Positions 26,989 to 36,147 are shown, numbered from the stretch's first letter. The stretch: 64,000 nucleotides of DNA from Paucibacter sp. PLA-PC-4 (GCF_026241155.1 NZ_JAPFGP010000009.1:124001-188000), one strand, 5' to 3'. The notes: generated by a model from the letters alone, not told the origin. Numbers and translations are program-made.

Positions 26989-28038
26989 ATGCGATACCCC
27001 GACAGTGTGGCCAAGAGCGCCGAGTACCTGCGCCTGGCTCTGCCCCTGATGACCAAGCAGCGAAGCGCGCTACATCCGCACAGCTATGCGGTTTGGTATG
27101 AGTTCGTCAGCGGCCGCAATCCGCGCCTCGCCGAGGCACTGGCCGAGCAGACCCGCGACGGCGCAGGGCTGACCGAGGCCCAGACCGCTGCGCTGTACCA
27201 GCACCACGTGGCCCAGCCGGGGTTGGACCCTGAGGAGGCCCAACGCGTCAGCGACAGCCTGAGCCGGGTGCTGGAGAACATGGCCAGCTCGGCCGCCCAT
27301 GCCGGTGACCAGACTGCACGCTTCGACCAGTCGCTGCTGCTGTGGAGCAGCCAGCTGCTCGACGCGGCCCAAGACGAGCAGGCCGAGCTCTTGCAGGCGC
27401 TGATGGCTGGCACGCGCGAGATGCGCGCCGCCATGGCCCAGCTACAGCAGCGCCTGGATGCTAACCAGGCCGAGATCGCCGCGCTGCGCCACGAGGTCAG
27501 CCAGGCCCGCAGCGAGGCCTTGGTCGATGCGTTGACCGGCCTGGGCAATCGCCGCGCGTTCGAGCAGCAATTGGCGCAGTGCCTCAGCCGCGAGCATGCC
27601 GATACCGCCGCTCCCTGCCTAGTGCTGGGCGATATTGACTTCTTCAAACGGGTCAATGACAGCTACGGCCATTCCTTCGGCGACCAGGTGCTACGCGCCG
27701 TGGCCGACAGCCTCAAGAGCCTGGCGCCGCAGCCGCATCTGGTGACCCGTGTGGGCGGCGAGGAATTCGCGCTGCTGCTGCCCGCCAGCAATCTGCTCGA
27801 GGCCCAGCAGTTGGCTGAGCAGCTTCGCAGCAAGATCGCCGCCAGCCGCATTCGGCGCGGTGCGCCGCTGGCATCAGCGACCGTGCCGCTGGAGCGCGTC
27901 ACGCTGTCGCTGGGCGTCACCCAGCTAGCCCGTGGCGAAAGCGCCAACGACTTCTTCGAGCGCGCTGACCGAGCGCTATACGCCTCCAAGCGCAGCGGGC
28001 GAAACTGCGTGACGGTGCTGGCGGCCAGGGCGGCCTGA
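26989..28038 (+). CDS. GGDEF-domain diguanylate cyclase
   Basis: A 349-residue soluble protein. The N-terminal half is helical and lacks a recognised sensor fold. A coiled coil (residues 130-185) leads to the GGDEF domain, which opens with DALTGLGNRRAFEQQL. The catalytic signature is GGEEF near residue 257, expected to be active in making c-di-GMP from two GTP. The inhibitory RxxD site five residues upstream is missing (PQPH instead). The ATG at 26989 has GAGGG upstream and is preferred over a long upstream extension. A repeat follows the stop codon. Confidence 0.92.
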   Translation: MRYPDSVAKSAEYLRLALPLMTKQRSALHPHSYAVWYEFVSGRNPRLAEALAEQTRDGAGLTEAQTAALYQHHVAQPGLDPEEAQRVSDSLSRVLENMASSAAHAGDQTARFDQSLLLWSSQLLDAAQDEQAELLQALMAGTREMRAAMAQLQQRLDANQAEIAALRHEVSQARSEALVDALTGLGNRRAFEQQLAQCLSREHADTAAPCLVLGDIDFFKRVNDSYGHSFGDQVLRAVADSLKSLAPQPHLVTRVGGEEFALLLPASNLLEAQQLAEQLRSKIAASRIRRGAPLASATVPLERVTLSLGVTQLARGESANDFFERADRALYASKRSGRNCVTVLAARAA

Positions 28039-28073
28039 GCGGCCTGAGCCGCCTGTGCGGCCTGAGCGGCAGA
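28029..28073. repeat. Short degenerate tandem repeat (GCGGCCTGA)
   Basis: About four imperfect copies of GCGGCCTGA(G) cover the end and 3' flank of the diguanylate cyclase gene. No hairpin with a T-run is present, so it is not a standard terminator. Confidence 0.6.
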
Positions 28074-28117
28074 TGGTCGGGCGGCAGAGCCGCCACGCTT
28101 CTTGCCGCGCTGCTGAT

Positions 28118-28131
28118 GTGCTGTAGCGCAC
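28118..28131. promoter_or_regulatory. Crp-type palindrome GTGCt-N4-CGCAC
   Basis: GTGCT-GTAG-CGCAC differs from the perfect GTGCG-N4-CGCAC palindrome in one base. It is centred about 89 bases before the small hypothetical gene at 28214, much like the site spacing at other putative target genes in this window. Confidence 0.45.
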
Positions 28132-28213
28132 AGATGCCGGTCAGCGTTCGCGTCAGCATTGCTCCTATGCGCCGAGCCACCCCCGAGCTCGCGCCTGCGT
28201 GTCAAGGCCCGCC

Positions 28214-28561
28214 ATGCAAAGCATCCTTCAAACCAAGTTCGCACCGTTTGCCGGACGAGGCCAAAGAGCCGACGCCAGGCCGGGCGCTGCGGCGTCGCGG
28301 CATCCGCCGCACATGGTCCCCGTTGACGAACTCCTGACGCCCAGCTTCCTGATACGGCACACCGGCTACAACAGCCTGCAGGCGTTTCTCTCAGCAGGCG
28401 GGATCAGCATGGCGTGTCTGGTGAGCCTAGGGCCGCAAAGCGCCGCCCCCTGGGACGATTTCATCCGCCTGGTGTCCGTCCATCCCAGCTGGCCGGCGAT
28501 GCTGCGCGAGGCTGGTGTCGAATGGATGTTGCGGCGCCTGGGCCTGCAGGTCGGCGACTGA
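28214..28561 (+). CDS. Hypothetical protein, 115 residues
   Basis: No family is recognised. The N-terminal 35 residues are basic and low in complexity; the rest (VDELLTPSFLIRHTGYNSL, then FDDFIRLV-like WDDFIRLVSVHPSWPAMLRE) looks like a compact helical domain. No signal peptide or membrane helix is visible. A GTG five codons upstream (28199) is an alternative start. A Crp-type palindrome lies 89 bases upstream, which argues that the gene is real. Codon use resembles the neighbours. Confidence 0.55.
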   Translation: MQSILQTKFAPFAGRGQRADARPGAAASRHPPHMVPVDELLTPSFLIRHTGYNSLQAFLSAGGISMACLVSLGPQSAAPWDDFIRLVSVHPSWPAMLREAGVEWMLRRLGLQVGD

Positions 28562-28592
28562 CGACGGCCGCTGGCGCGACAACAAGACCGCT

Positions 28593-29561
28593 CTAGCGTC
28601 GGGCCGATGAGCCCTGGCTGCGCCGCCAGGCAGCAGGCGGCGCGCCGTACTCGCGCCGGAAGGCGCGACTGAGGGCGGTGTCGGTCTGGTAGCCGACCTG
28701 CTCGGCAATGCGGGCCAGTTGGGCGCTACTGTGGCGCAGCAGATTGGCCGCCAGCAGCAGTCGCCACTGGGTCAGGTATTGCATCGGTGCACTGCCGACC
28801 AAGCGCTGAAAGCGCTCGGCCAGCACCGAGCGCGAGCTGCCGGCATGGCGCGCCAGCTCGTCCAAGGTCCAGGCCCGCGCCGGCTGCTGGTGCATGCCAT
28901 GCAGGGCTGCGCCCACAACGGGATCGCCCATGCCGGCCAGCCAGCCGCTGCGGCCCTCGCCGGGCGTATTCATGTGCAGACGAAGCATCTCGATGAAGAG
29001 CAGCTCGGCCAGCTTGGCCAGCAGACCCTCGGCTCCGGGCTGTGGCGAACGCCCCTGGGCCAGCGCATAGCGCAGCGATGCTTCGAGCCAGTCGCCAGCC
29101 TCGCTGCCACGCACATGCACTCGCAGCACCCGAGGCAGACCCGTCAACAACAGCCGCGCCAAACGGGCATCGCAGGCCAGATAGCCGCAGACCAGGCGCG
29201 TCCTCGCCCCTCCGCCGCCATAGGCCAGCCGCCGCGGCCGACGCGCCAGCACCTCGTCCAGACGCGCGCCCTGGGCCGGTGGCAGGCCCGGTGTCGACGC
29301 CATCCGGTGTGCATCACCCTGCGTGAACAGCACCGCATCGCCAGCCACCAAATGCAGTGGCGGCGCATCACCCAGCTCGACATGACATTCGCCATCGGTA
29401 ATGAGGTGGAAGATCACCACCCGCTCGGCGCCTGGCTCCAGCAGCGGCGCGGCCGCATCGGCACTGGGCGACTGGTAGCACCAGGGCGCACTGAATCGCC
29501 CTTGCAGAAAGATCGCGCCGACCAGGCGCACGATGCGAAGCGTCTCCGAGAGTGCGTCCAT
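28593..29561 (-). CDS. AraC-family transcriptional regulator
   Basis: A 322-residue regulator with an N-terminal cupin domain (HLVAGDAVLFTQGDAHRM) and a C-terminal double helix-turn-helix (WTLDELARHAGSSRSVLAER, then IAEQVGYQTDTALSRAFRRE). The cupin type matches the cupin_6 group of AraC activators. The ATG at 29561 lies 8 bases after the stop of the OsmC-like gene, so the two form an operon. The natural inference is control of the OsmC gene or of the divergent methyltransferase. Confidence 0.92.
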   Translation of the reverse strand: MDALSETLRIVRLVGAIFLQGRFSAPWCYQSPSADAAAPLLEPGAERVVIFHLITDGECHVELGDAPPLHLVAGDAVLFTQGDAHRMASTPGLPPAQGARLDEVLARRPRRLAYGGGGARTRLVCGYLACDARLARLLLTGLPRVLRVHVRGSEAGDWLEASLRYALAQGRSPQPGAEGLLAKLAELLFIEMLRLHMNTPGEGRSGWLAGMGDPVVGAALHGMHQQPARAWTLDELARHAGSSRSVLAERFQRLVGSAPMQYLTQWRLLLAANLLRHSSAQLARIAEQVGYQTDTALSRAFRREYGAPPAAWRRSQGSSARR

Positions 29562-29569
29562 GCCGGCGC

Positions 29570-30109
29570 CTAGCTGGGGTCGATGTCGATCTGCAGTGCC
29601 AGGCCGGTGGCCTGCTGCACCGCATTGGGCACCGGCGAGCAACGCAGGCCCTGCGCCACCAGCGCACGCAGCCGCTGCGGCGCCACGCCCGGCGCGCAAA
29701 TGCGTACCTGCAGCCGCAGCTCGCTCGGGCCGCCAGACACCGGGCGGCCATCGGCCTCGCTCATGCCCAACAGACCGCGGGTGTCCGAGCGGCTGCAGGC
29801 ACGCACCTCCAAGGCCGTCAGCACCACCCCTTCGCTGGCTGCGGTCAGCACGATCGAGGTCGTGGCGCAAGAGGCCAAGCCGGCACGGAACAGCCAGCCC
29901 GGCGTGACGAGCGCGCCGCCGCCACCGAGCTCAGCCGGCATGTCGCTGGCGACCTCGGTTCCGTTGGCATGCCGAGCTGTCACGCGGCAGCCCCCTTGCC
30001 AGCACGCGGTGGCCGGCGCATCGTCGTGCAGACCGCTCGCGGGGCGGCGCTGAAGCGTCGCGCGCGCGCGTGCCAGGGCCGCCGCTACATCGGACTGCTG
30101 ATCGAGCAT
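29570..30109 (-). CDS. OsmC-family protein (peroxiredoxin-like)
   Basis: A 179-residue protein of the OsmC/Ohr fold, which reduces organic hydroperoxides in characterised members. Candidate catalytic cysteines are in GGCRVTAR and LASCATTSIVL. It is longer at the N terminus than typical OsmC (a helical LDQQSDVAAALARARATL leads in). It has a ribosome binding region AAGG before the ATG at 30109. It precedes the AraC regulator in an operon. Divergence from classical OsmC means the substrate is uncertain. Confidence 0.85.
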   Translation of the reverse strand: MLDQQSDVAAALARARATLQRRPASGLHDDAPATACWQGGCRVTARHANGTEVASDMPAELGGGGALVTPGWLFRAGLASCATTSIVLTAASEGVVLTALEVRACSRSDTRGLLGMSEADGRPVSGGPSELRLQVRICAPGVAPQRLRALVAQGLRCSPVPNAVQQATGLALQIDIDPS

Positions 30110-30298
30110 GGGCTTGCCTTTCGAATACTGGCTGGGCTGCTGCATTCTGCGCCGAGTCGACAAACAGGGGATGCCGGACGCTGGGACAGCTCACAGCGAC
30201 GCCGGGGCAGGACGGCTAGGCAAGCGCACCGCCACAGTGGGAACAGGTCCAGAAATCGCTGGCCCAGCGCCTTGCCGCCATCACAGGAGATCATCACC

Positions 30299-31111
30299 AT
30301 GAGCAGCACCCCCGACCTCGCCGCCCTCAAAGCACGCCAGCAAACCGCCTGGGCCAGCGGCGACTACGCCGTCATCGGCACCAGCCTGCAACTCGTCGGC
30401 GAGCAACTGGCCGAGGCCTGCGATCTGAGATGGGACGAGCGCGTGCTCGATGTGGCGGCCGGCAACGGCAACGCCAGCCTGGCGGCGGCGCGGCGCGGCT
30501 GCCGGGTCACATCCACCGACTACGTGCCGGGCCTGCTGGAGCGAGGCGCCGAACGCGCCCGCGCCGAGCGCCTGGACTTGAAGTTCCAGCTGGCCGATGC
30601 CGAGGCCCTTCCCTTCGAGGACGGTAGCTTCGACGCCGTGCTGTCCAGCTTCGGCGTGATGTTCGCGCCCGACCAGGCCCGCGCCGCCGCCGAGCTGGCC
30701 CGAGTCTGTCGGCCCGGCGGGCGCATCGGCCTGGCCAACTGGACGCCAGAGGGCTTTGTCGGCCAGCTCTTCAAGGCCCTGGGCCGCCATCTGCCTGCGC
30801 CGGCCGGCGTACCCTCGCCGTCGCTATGGGGCGTCGAGAGTCATCTGCAAAACCTGTTCGGCGACCGGGCAGCGGCTATCGCGGCGACGCCGCGGCTGTT
30901 CAATTTTCGCTACCGTTCGGCCGCCCACTTCATTGAGGTGTTCCGCAACTGGTACGGGCCGGTTCACAAGGCTTTCGCGGCCCTACCGGCCGAGCAGGCC
31001 AGCCTGCTGGACCAGGAAATCACCGCACTGCTGAACGGCCTGAACCGGGCCGCTGCGGACTCGCTGGTGGTGCCCAGCGCCTATCTGGAGCTCGTCATCA
31101 CGCGGCGCTGA
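30299..31111 (+). CDS. Class I SAM-dependent methyltransferase
   Basis: A 270-residue Rossmann-fold methyltransferase of the UbiE/Methyltransf_11 type. Motif I is VLDVAAGNGNASLAAA near residue 50, motif II DAEALPFEDGSFDAVLSSFG near 100, and GRIGLANWTPEGF follows. The substrate is unknown. AGGAGA lies 9 bases before the ATG, so the start is clear even though the frame is open upstream. It is divergent from the OsmC-AraC operon and overlaps the convergent LysE gene by 14 bases. Confidence 0.92.
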   Translation: MSSTPDLAALKARQQTAWASGDYAVIGTSLQLVGEQLAEACDLRWDERVLDVAAGNGNASLAAARRGCRVTSTDYVPGLLERGAERARAERLDLKFQLADAEALPFEDGSFDAVLSSFGVMFAPDQARAAAELARVCRPGGRIGLANWTPEGFVGQLFKALGRHLPAPAGVPSPSLWGVESHLQNLFGDRAAAIAATPRLFNFRYRSAAHFIEVFRNWYGPVHKAFAALPAEQASLLDQEITALLNGLNRAAADSLVVPSAYLELVITRR

Positions 31112-31745
31112 GCCCGGCTGGGCCGAGCAGGCCGCCAAGCTGCCACAGCGCGAAGCCGGCCAGCGCCACGGCGCTGCTGCGCTGCACGCGACGCTGCCAG
31201 CGCTCGTCAAAGCGCTGGCGCAGCCGTCCGACCCCGGCGCTCAGTGTCAGCCACCACAGGGCCGAGCCGACAAACACCCCAAGCACCACCAGGCCCGGCG
31301 ACGTCGAGGCCGAGCGCGCCGACAGGGCACCGAACACCGCGATGAATGAAAAGATGGTCGCCGGGTTGGACAGGGTCAGCAGCACCGTGCCCGCGAAATA
31401 GCGCCACAGGCTGTGGCCCGACAAGGTGGGCTGGGCACTCAGCTGCGCAGCCGGCGCGCGCCACAGACCCCAGGCCACATAGAGCAGAAAGGCCGCCCCG
31501 CCCAGGGCCAGCGGCAACCGTGCTGCCGCCAGCGCGGTGATCACGGCATCGACGCCGTAGGCGCCCACCGCGCCATAGAGCGCGTCGGCCACGGACGCAC
31601 CCAGGCCGGTGGCCAGGCCGGCCCGCGGTCCCTGTTGAAGGCTGCGCTGGATCGTCAGCAAGCCGATGGGGCCGACCGGTGCGGCGATTGCCAGGCCGAT
31701 CAGCAGGGCCTGGGCAAAAAGGGTCAAGGTGCTGGTGAAGTCCAT
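31098..31745 (-). CDS. LysE/RhtB-family exporter
   Basis: A 215-residue inner-membrane protein with about six helices, beginning with LTLFAQALLIGLAIAAPVGPIGLLT, the family's conserved PVGP segment. It is expected to export amino acids. Divergent from an Lrp-type regulator across 86 bases, the classic LysE-LysG/Lrp arrangement, so amino-acid-induced control is likely. Confidence 0.9.
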   Translation of the reverse strand: MDFTSTLTLFAQALLIGLAIAAPVGPIGLLTIQRSLQQGPRAGLATGLGASVADALYGAVGAYGVDAVITALAAARLPLALGGAAFLLYVAWGLWRAPAAQLSAQPTLSGHSLWRYFAGTVLLTLSNPATIFSFIAVFGALSARSASTSPGLVVLGVFVGSALWWLTLSAGVGRLRQRFDERWQRRVQRSSAVALAGFALWQLGGLLGPAGLSAA

Positions 31746-31831
31746 GCCCAGCACTGTAGGATCAGGGTGGGCGGCGACCAAGTCGAAAATTCAGGCGATT
31801 TGCAGCAGCACCGACATTTTTTAAGGTCAGC

Positions 31832-32302
31832 ATGGGTATTTCCTTGCAACTCGATGACAAAGCTTGGCTGCTCCTACAGGCATTGCAGTCCGATGGCCGC
31901 GCGCCGCTCAAAACGCTGGCGGCCGCGACCGGCCTGTCGATCCCGGCCACCGCCGAGCGCCTAAGGCGTCTGCAGGAGGCCGGCGTGATCAGCGGCATCC
32001 ACGCCGAGTTGGACCCCCTGGCCGTCGGCTATGCGGTGCGCGCCATCATCGGCATCACGGCAGCCCAGCCGGCAAAAGCCAAGCTGCTGGCCAAGCTCCG
32101 GAGCATGGCCGAGGTGCTGGAGTGCCACCATGTGACCGGCGCCGACTCCTACGTGATGACGGTCGTCGCACCCGGCATGGCCGAGCTGGAAGCGCTGATT
32201 GCCCGCATCAACGCCTACGGCGAGACTCGCACCGCCATCGTGATGAGCACTCCGATCCCGCGGCGCGGCCTGCATGCCTTTGCCGCCCAGGGCAAGCCCT
32301 GA
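31832..32302 (+). CDS. Lrp/AsnC-family transcriptional regulator
   Basis: A 156-residue regulator with an N-terminal helix-turn-helix (LKTLAAATGLSIPATAERLR) and a C-terminal ligand-binding AsnC/RAM domain (VLECHHVTGADSYVMTVVAP). Family members bind amino acids and act as oligomers. It is divergent from the LysE exporter gene and probably controls it through the AT-rich 86-base gap (TGACATT/TTTTTAAGG near 31814). Confidence 0.93.
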   Translation: MGISLQLDDKAWLLLQALQSDGRAPLKTLAAATGLSIPATAERLRRLQEAGVISGIHAELDPLAVGYAVRAIIGITAAQPAKAKLLAKLRSMAEVLECHHVTGADSYVMTVVAPGMAELEALIARINAYGETRTAIVMSTPIPRRGLHAFAAQGKP

Positions 32303-32406
32303 CCCCGTTGTTTCCCACATAATCGATCCATGTCGCGCGCCCACATTCCAGGCACAACCGGTGGTCCTGCCCTTGCCGTGCTGATGCCCATCGAGAGGCG
32401 GCGGCC

Positions 32407-33978
32407 TTGATCCGCCTGGCCAAGTCCTCGCTGCGCAACGCCGTCGTGATGGCGCTGGTGACGGGTCTGCTGGTGCCCACCGGGGCGGTGCTGCTGTTCG
32501 AGAGCAATGCCACGCGGCGCGAGGCGATGGACGATCTCAAGCGCGATCTGTCGCGCGTGGTCGAGATCCTGGCGCTGTCGCTGTCGGAGCCGATCTGGCA
32601 GGTCTCGCCCGATCTGGCCGAGCCGATGATCAAGGCTCAGGTCGACGACCCCCGCTTTGTCTCCGTGCTGGTGATCGAGCCCTCCTCCCCCAAGCCTTTT
32701 GCCGAGTTCCAGCGCGAGGTCGCGGACCGCAGTCTGACTCTGAGCCAGACCCGACCGGTGCTGCGCGACGGCCGCGAGATCGCCCAGATCACCGTGACCA
32801 TGAGCGCAGCACCGCTGCTGGAGCGCCGTCGCGCCGACATGCTGCAAAGCCTGCTGCGCAGCGGCCTGACGCTGACGCTGTCGCTGGCGCTGATCCTGAT
32901 CGTCATGCAGCGCCGTGTGCTGCAGCCGATGAACCGACTCAGCCAGGCGGCCGCCAAGCTGGCCGCCGGCAAGCTCGACCAGCCCTTGCAGCAAACGCTG
33001 GACATGGGCCGCGACGACGAGATCGCCCGCGTCGGCAAGGCCATGGAGCGCATGCGCCAGGCCTTGCTGGCAGCCTTCGACGAGCTACGTCAGCATGCCA
33101 GCACGCTGGAATACCAGGTGGCGCAGCGCACCGCCGAGCTGACCGAGGCCAACATCGAGCTGACCCAGGCGATGGCGAACCTGAAGACTGCGCAGCGCGA
33201 ACTTGTCGAGTCGGAGAAGCTGGCCTCGCTGGGCCGGCTGGTGGCTGGCGTTGCCCATGAGCTGAACACGCCGCTGGGCAATGCGCTGACCGTGGTTTCG
33301 GCGCTAGAAGACCGCTGGGGCAAGCTCGAGGCCATGCTCAGCAATAGCGTACCGATGCGGCGCAGCCTGCTCGAAGAGCTGGCGCGCGACACCCGGCGCG
33401 GCCAGGACATCCTACAGCGCAATGTGCAGAAGGCGGCCGACCTGGTGCGTGACTTCAAGCAAGTCGCGATCGATCAGACCACCGACTCGCGCCGCGATTT
33501 CGATCTAGCTCAAGTGGTCGAGGATGTGCTGGTGATGGTGGAGCCCAGCTTCAAACACACACCCTATGCGATCCGCACCGATCTGTGCACAGGCGCCGCG
33601 ATGAACTCCTACCCGGGCGCCCTCGGACAGGTGCTGACCAATCTGCTGATGAACGCGCTGGTACACGGCTTCGAGGGCCGCGAGAGCGGGTTGGTGCAGG
33701 TCAGCTGCCGCACGCTCGACGCCGAGATGGTAGAACTGCTGGTGGTCGATAACGGCATCGGCATGGACGAATCGGTGCGACGCCGCATCTTCGACCCCTT
33801 TTTCACGACCAAGCTGGGCACCGGTGGCTCGGGCCTGGGCATGCACATCGTGCACAACATCGTCACCAACGTGCTGGGCGGCCAGATCGAGGTCTTCAGC
33901 ACGGTGGGGGCCGGTACCCGCACCGTGATTCGCCTGCCCCGATTGGCGCCGCAGCGCTCGGCCGTCGACAGCGCTTGA
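32407..33978 (+). CDS. Sensor histidine kinase with HAMP domain
   Basis: A 523-residue membrane kinase. The first helix is AVVMALVTGLLVPTGAVLLF, followed by a periplasmic sensor of about 110 residues, a second helix (LTLTLSLALILIVMQRRVL), a HAMP domain, a coiled coil and the H-box (VAGVAHELNTPLGN, near residue 280). N box (NLLMNALVHGFEGR), G1 (VDNGIGMD) and G2 (GGSGLGMHIVHNIV) are present. The only good start is a TTG, with GAGGCGG upstream. No receiver or response regulator gene is adjacent. Confidence 0.92.
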   Translation: MIRLAKSSLRNAVVMALVTGLLVPTGAVLLFESNATRREAMDDLKRDLSRVVEILALSLSEPIWQVSPDLAEPMIKAQVDDPRFVSVLVIEPSSPKPFAEFQREVADRSLTLSQTRPVLRDGREIAQITVTMSAAPLLERRRADMLQSLLRSGLTLTLSLALILIVMQRRVLQPMNRLSQAAAKLAAGKLDQPLQQTLDMGRDDEIARVGKAMERMRQALLAAFDELRQHASTLEYQVAQRTAELTEANIELTQAMANLKTAQRELVESEKLASLGRLVAGVAHELNTPLGNALTVVSALEDRWGKLEAMLSNSVPMRRSLLEELARDTRRGQDILQRNVQKAADLVRDFKQVAIDQTTDSRRDFDLAQVVEDVLVMVEPSFKHTPYAIRTDLCTGAAMNSYPGALGQVLTNLLMNALVHGFEGRESGLVQVSCRTLDAEMVELLVVDNGIGMDESVRRRIFDPFFTTKLGTGGSGLGMHIVHNIVTNVLGGQIEVFSTVGAGTRTVIRLPRLAPQRSAVDSA

Positions 33979-34009
33979 TTCAGGGCTGAGCGCCTCAGCG
34001 CGATGCGTT

Positions 34010-34162
34010 TTAGCGCGAGGCAGCCGAGGCCGGCTCGGCCACAGTCTCGCTGTGCGCTGCGATGTCGTGCTTCTCACCGCCCAGATCGATATCGCCGCCC
34101 TGGCTGAGGATGAAGAGCGCAAGCGCGGCGAAGGCGGCGAAGCCGGCAATGACTTTCCACAT
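34010..34162 (-). CDS. Small single-pass membrane protein, 50 residues
   Basis: The start is chosen because GGAGG lies 8 bases before the ATG. The product has one helix (WKVIAGFAAFAALALFILS), then QGGDIDLGGEKH and a tail rich in Ala, Ser and Glu. Small proteins with MWK...GGD-I-D-GGEKH are familiar from Burkholderiales but have no known function. The frame continues upstream as a signal-like stretch to 34273, less well supported. It lies downstream of the MHS transporter, behind that gene's terminator. Confidence 0.65.
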   Translation of the reverse strand: MWKVIAGFAAFAALALFILSQGGDIDLGGEKHDIAAHSETVAEPASAASR

Positions 34163-34386
34163 GACTAAGTCCTCCACGAATTGGTTTCGATTGTTGTCAG
34201 CCTTGCTGACGGCAGCCTGAGCGGGCCCTGTCAAAGCCAGCGTCAAAGCGACGATCAGGCCACGAGCAAGCATCAGGATAGGGTCTGTCACAGACTCTGA
34301 CCGAGCCCCTCCCCCACCACCTCGGCATACGGGCCCGCACCGGGCGGCTCGAGAGCTTGAGGTCAGCAAAGTGAGGCGCAATCATT

Positions 34387-34411
34387 GAAAAAGGCGGCAC
34401 GCAGGCCGCCT
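34387..34411 (-). terminator. Rho-independent terminator of the MHS transporter gene
   Basis: A 7-base stem (AGGCGGC / GCCGCCT) with a 6-base loop lies between 34392 and 34411. On the minus strand it is followed by five T residues (34388-34392 read in reverse). It starts about 22 bases after the transporter stop codon. Confidence 0.85.
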
Positions 34412-34432
34412 CGAATCAAAGGCTGAGGGCGA

Positions 34433-36121
34433 TCAGTCGCGGGCGTAGATGTCCACGTCCTTGGTCTCCTTGACGAAGATCATGCCGATGACGAAGCTCA
34501 TCGCGGCGATCACGATCGGGTACCACAGGCCATGATAGATATTGCCGTTCTGCGCCACCATCGCGAAGGTGATCGAGGGCAGCATGCCGCCGAACCAGCC
34601 GTTGCCGATGTGGTACGGCAGGCTCATCGAGGTGTAGCGGATGCGCGTCGGGAACATCTCGACCAGCATCGCGGCGATCGGGCCGTAGACCATGGTCACA
34701 TAGATCACCAAGATGGTCAGGATCGCAACGACCAGGGGCTTGTTGACCTTGGCCGGATCGGCCTTGGGCGGGTAGCCAGCAGCCTTCAGCGAATCGGCCA
34801 ACTCCTTCTTGAAGGCGGCGATGTTCTTCTTGCTGGCGTCGTCGAAGCTGTAGCCATCGGCGGTGCGGGTGGCGTTCAGAGAGCTGACGACCTTGTCGCC
34901 GATCTTGATGCTCGCGATCGTGCCGGCCGGACCTTCAACCGTCTCGTAGCTAGCGGCCGACTGTGCCAGCGCGCGCTTGGCGATGTCGCAGGAACTGGCA
35001 AAGTCCACTTCCTTGGCGACCGGGCTGCCCTGGAACGAGCAGGCGGCCGGATCCACCGTCACGACGATCTGTGCCGTTGCCTGGGCGCGGGCCAGGTCGG
35101 GGTTGGCGGCGGCGGTCAGCGCCTTGAACAACGGGAAGTAGGTCAGGATGGCGAGCAGCAGGCCGGCCATGATGATGGGCTTGCGACCAATCTTGTCCGA
35201 CAGCGTGCCGAACAGCAAGAAGAACGGCGTGCCGATGATCAGCGAGACCGCCACCATCACATTGGCCGTCGAGCCGTCCACTTTCAGCACGCTGGTCAGG
35301 AAGAACAGCGCATAAAACTGGCCCGAATACCAGACCACGCCCTGGCCGGCGACCAGGCCGAACAGCGCCAACAGCACGATCTTCAGATTCTTCCACTGGC
35401 CGAAGGACTCAGACAGCGGCGCCTTAGAGGTCTTGCCCTCGGACTTCATCTTCTGGAAGGCCGGCGACTCGTTCATCGACAGGCGGATCCAGACGCTGAT
35501 GGCCAGCATCACGACCGAGAGGATGAAGGGCACGCGCCAGCCCCAGTCGGCAAAGGCTTCCTCGCCGATCAGGGTGCGGGTGCCCAGGATCACCATCAGC
35601 GACAGGAACAGGCCCAGGGTCGCTGTGGTCTGGATCCAGGAGGTGTAGGCGCCACGCTTGCCCTGCGGCGCGTGCTCGGCCACATAAGTGGCGGCACCGC
35701 CGTACTCACCACCCAGCGCCAAGCCTTGCAGCATGCGCAGGATGACCAGGATGACAGGGGCAGCCACACCGATGGTGGCGTAGGAGGGCAGGATCCCGAC
35801 GATAAAGGTCGACAGACCCATGATCAGAATGGTCACCAAGAAGGTGTACTTGCGGCCGATCATGTCGCCCAGCCGACCGAACACCAGCGCGCCGAAGGGA
35901 CGCACGATGAAGCCGGCAGCAAAGGCCATCAGCGAGGCGATGAAGGCCGCCTGCGGATCCAGGCCCGAGAAAAACTGCTTGGCGATGATGGCCGCCAGCG
36001 AGCCGTACAGATAGAAGTCGTACCACTCAAACACCGTGCCCAGCGAAGAGGCGAAGATGACCTTCTTCTCTTCCCGGGTCATCGGTGTCTTGGCGGTCGA
36101 CACTGCGCTTGCAGTTGCCAT
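34433..36121 (-). CDS. MHS-family major facilitator transporter with large extra loop
   Basis: A 562-residue permease of the metabolite:H+ symporter group (ProP/KgtP-like), opening with FASSLGTVFEWYDFYLYGSL and RPFGALVFGRLGDMIGRKYT. Between helices in the second half (residues about 335-458) is an unusually large hydrophilic insert (LARAQATAQIVVTVD to PADPAKVNK) of roughly 120 residues, containing two cysteines that could form a disulfide. The usual MHS length is about 430-550. The ATG at 36121 has GGAGAC upstream. Substrate cannot be told. Confidence 0.92.
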   Translation of the reverse strand: MATASAVSTAKTPMTREEKKVIFASSLGTVFEWYDFYLYGSLAAIIAKQFFSGLDPQAAFIASLMAFAAGFIVRPFGALVFGRLGDMIGRKYTFLVTILIMGLSTFIVGILPSYATIGVAAPVILVILRMLQGLALGGEYGGAATYVAEHAPQGKRGAYTSWIQTTATLGLFLSLMVILGTRTLIGEEAFADWGWRVPFILSVVMLAISVWIRLSMNESPAFQKMKSEGKTSKAPLSESFGQWKNLKIVLLALFGLVAGQGVVWYSGQFYALFFLTSVLKVDGSTANVMVAVSLIIGTPFFLLFGTLSDKIGRKPIIMAGLLLAILTYFPLFKALTAAANPDLARAQATAQIVVTVDPAACSFQGSPVAKEVDFASSCDIAKRALAQSAASYETVEGPAGTIASIKIGDKVVSSLNATRTADGYSFDDASKKNIAAFKKELADSLKAAGYPPKADPAKVNKPLVVAILTILVIYVTMVYGPIAAMLVEMFPTRIRYTSMSLPYHIGNGWFGGMLPSITFAMVAQNGNIYHGLWYPIVIAAMSFVIGMIFVKETKDVDIYARD

Positions 36122-36147
36122 GATGTTTGTCTCCGATATGTTGCGAA

